A model generated the notes under the pieces. That model made no database searches. It saw only the letters and a program-made list of their open reading frames with translations, and was not told where the DNA came from. Positions 5,092 through 6,384 of a stretch of DNA of 6,384 nucleotides are shown one piece after another. Both the position numbers and the translations under genes were made by a program. Numbering within the stretch: the stretch's first letter is position 1; each line of letters starts with the position of its first letter. The stretch covers positions 1-6,384 of the forward strand of contig UQXS01000142.1 of assembly GCA_900545125.1 (NCBI GenBank). The letters are read 5' to 3'. This DNA is from an uncultured Ruminococcus sp. Lineage in GTDB: Bacteria; Bacillota; Clostridia; Oscillospirales; Ruminococcaceae.

Positions 5092-6312
5092 ATGGCAGGA
5101 TTAAACAAGGTTACAGTAGAAGACATTAACGTTAAGGGAAGAAAAGTTCTCGTAAGAGTTGACTTCAACGTTCCCCTGAAAGACGGAGTTATCACAAATG
5201 ATAACAGAATCCAGGCAGCTCTTCCCACTATCAACAAGCTGATTGAAAACGGCGCAAAGGTCGTTCTTTGTTCGCATCTGGGCAAACCCAAGAACGGTCC
5301 CGAGGCTAAGTTCTCCCTTGCTCCCGCTGCCGCAAGACTTGCTGAGCTCGTAAACACAAAGGTAGTTTTTGCCGCTGACGATACAGTAGTAGGCGACAAC
5401 GCAAAGAAAGCTGTTGCTGAAATGGCTGACGGCGAGATTGTTGTTCTTGAGAATACAAGATTCCGTGGCGCTGAAGAGACAAAGAACGGCGAAGAATTCT
5501 CCAAGGAACTGGCAGAGCTCGTTGACGGTGAAGTATTCGTTATGGATGCTTTCGGTTCTGCACACCGTGCTCATGCTTCCACAGCAGGCGTTACAAAGTT
5601 TGTAAAGGAAACAGCTGTAGGCTATCTTATGCAGAAAGAGATCAAGTATCTCGGCAATGCAGTTGAAGTTCCCGAAAGACCCTTTGTTGCTATCCTTGGC
5701 GGCGCTAAGGTTGCAGATAAGCTCAATGTAATCTCCAATCTCCTTGAAAAGTGCGACACACTTATCATCGGCGGCGGTATGGCTTACACATTTATAAAGG
5801 CTAACGGCGGTTCTATCGGCAAGTCTCTTGTCGATGATGAAAAACTTGACTACTGCAAGGAAATGCTTGCTAAGGCAGAATCTCTTGGCAAGAAGATTCT
5901 TCTCCCTGTTGATACTACAGTAGCAGCTTCTTTCCCTGATCCTATTGACGCTGAGATCGCTGTTGAAAACGTTGATTCCGACAAGATCCCTGCTGATAAA
6001 ATGGGTCTTGATATCGGCGAAAAGACACAGGAGATCTTTGCTGAGGCAGTAAAGACAGCCAAGACTGTTGTATGGAACGGACCTATGGGCGTATTTGAGA
6101 ATCCTGTTCTTGCTAAGGGAACTATCGCAGTAGCTAAGGCTCTTGCTGAGACAGACGCTACAACAATCATCGGTGGTGGTGATTCCGCAGCAGCTGTTAA
6201 CCAGCTTGGCTATGGTGACAAGATGAGCCACATCTCAACAGGCGGTGGAGCTTCACTTGAGTTCCTCGAAGGTAAGGAGTTGCCGGGTGTAGCAGCAGCT
6301 AATGATAAATAA
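5092..6312 (+). CDS. pgk: Phosphoglycerate kinase
   Basis: A full-length 406-residue cytosolic enzyme. It transfers the acyl phosphate of 1,3-bisphosphoglycerate to ADP, the first ATP-yielding step of lower glycolysis. N-domain substrate-binding residues are visible: VRVDFNVP (21-28, with D24 and N26), R39 in NDNRI, SHLGKP (61-66), R123 in ENTRF and H158-R159 in SAHRAHAS. C-domain nucleotide-binding motifs are GGAKVADK (203-210), NGPMGVFE (329-336, E336), GGGDSAAAV (361-369) and STGGGASLE (382-390). No key residue is missing. The ATG at 5092 follows AAAGGA (5076-5081) by 10 bases. Proline codons are nearly all CCC or CCT, unlike the CCG-rich ABC-F gene, as expected of a highly expressed gene. 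It leads an operon with tpiA and is likely Rex-controlled. A gap gene is not next to it here. Confidence 0.98.
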   Translation: MAGLNKVTVEDINVKGRKVLVRVDFNVPLKDGVITNDNRIQAALPTINKLIENGAKVVLCSHLGKPKNGPEAKFSLAPAAARLAELVNTKVVFAADDTVVGDNAKKAVAEMADGEIVVLENTRFRGAEETKNGEEFSKELAELVDGEVFVMDAFGSAHRAHASTAGVTKFVKETAVGYLMQKEIKYLGNAVEVPERPFVAILGGAKVADKLNVISNLLEKCDTLIIGGGMAYTFIKANGGSIGKSLVDDEKLDYCKEMLAKAESLGKKILLPVDTTVAASFPDPIDAEIAVENVDSDKIPADKMGLDIGEKTQEIFAEAVKTAKTVVWNGPMGVFENPVLAKGTIAVAKALAETDATTIIGGGDSAAAVNQLGYGDKMSHISTGGGASLEFLEGKELPGVAAANDK

Positions 6313-6335
6313 TTTTATTATAGGAGATAAGAAAA

Positions 6336-6384
6336 ATGGCAAGAAAGAGAATTATCGCAGGTAACTGGAAGATGAATATGACTC
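6336..6384 (+). CDS. tpiA: Triosephosphate isomerase, N-terminal fragment cut by the window
   Basis: Only 16 codons are visible: MARKRIIAGNWKMNMT. The strand beta-1 motif AGNWKMN carries N10 and K12, the substrate-binding asparagine and lysine of the family, and is distinctive. The enzyme interconverts dihydroxyacetone phosphate and glyceraldehyde 3-phosphate. It begins 23 bases after pgk with AGGAGA (6322-6327) 8 bases before the ATG and no terminator between, so it is co-transcribed with pgk. Confidence 0.93.
   Translation, partial: MARKRIIAGNWKMNMT

Noticed and set aside
5101..6231. A 376-codon open frame antisense to pgk
   Set aside because: It lies wholly within the unambiguous pgk gene, is rich in Cys and Ser with no recognisable domain, and has no promoter or ribosome binding site. 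It is a by-product of the strong codon bias of pgk.

Overview
The window looks like chromosome from a low-to-mid GC Gram-positive gut or rumen anaerobe. A Ruminococcus-like member of the Oscillospiraceae is my best guess. The reasons are strong AGGAGG-type ribosome binding sites, TTGACA-17-TATAAT promoters, a secreted plant-polysaccharide hydrolase with ricin-type carbohydrate-binding modules, and the protein styles of Pgk, TpiA and the ABC-F factor. The genus is inference.

Layout. (1) Positions 1-2275, minus strand: a large secreted GH43 endo-arabinanase. It has a signal peptide, a catalytic propeller, a GH43-type C-terminal domain, one complete CBM13 beta-trefoil and the start of a second, and it runs off the left edge. 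(2) Positions 2276-2665: a 390-base divergent intergenic region. Two facing-away promoters sit inside a near-palindrome. The minus-strand 5' UTR has a 10-bp inverted repeat. The plus-strand transcript begins with a roughly 220-nt leader that reads as a ribosome-controlled attenuator: a three-codon upstream ORF (Met-Arg-Lys-stop), a terminator-like hairpin, an antiterminator segment and an intrinsic terminator just ahead of the next gene. (3) Positions 2666-4162: a complete Lsa-family antibiotic-resistance ABC-F ATPase. (4) Positions 4210-4983: an MmcQ/YjbR-domain protein with an extra C-terminal PUA/EVE-like region, served by its own promoter inside the end of the ABC-F gene. (5) Positions 5092-6312: phosphoglycerate kinase, followed after 23 bases by the start of triosephosphate isomerase. 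This is a glycolytic operon whose promoter carries a near-consensus Rex (NADH/NAD+ sensor) operator.

How it fits together. The window joins three unrelated jobs: pectic arabinan breakdown outside the cell, drug-inducible ribosome protection, and redox-tuned lower glycolysis. The most interesting signals are regulatory RNA and DNA. In the ABC-F leader, the uORF codons and the bases after them are complementary to the antiterminator strand, and that strand is complementary to the loop and 3' arm of the terminator. This is the mutually exclusive pairing expected if a drug-stalled ribosome on the uORF switches the resistance gene on. No mobile element, CRISPR array, tRNA or rRNA was seen.
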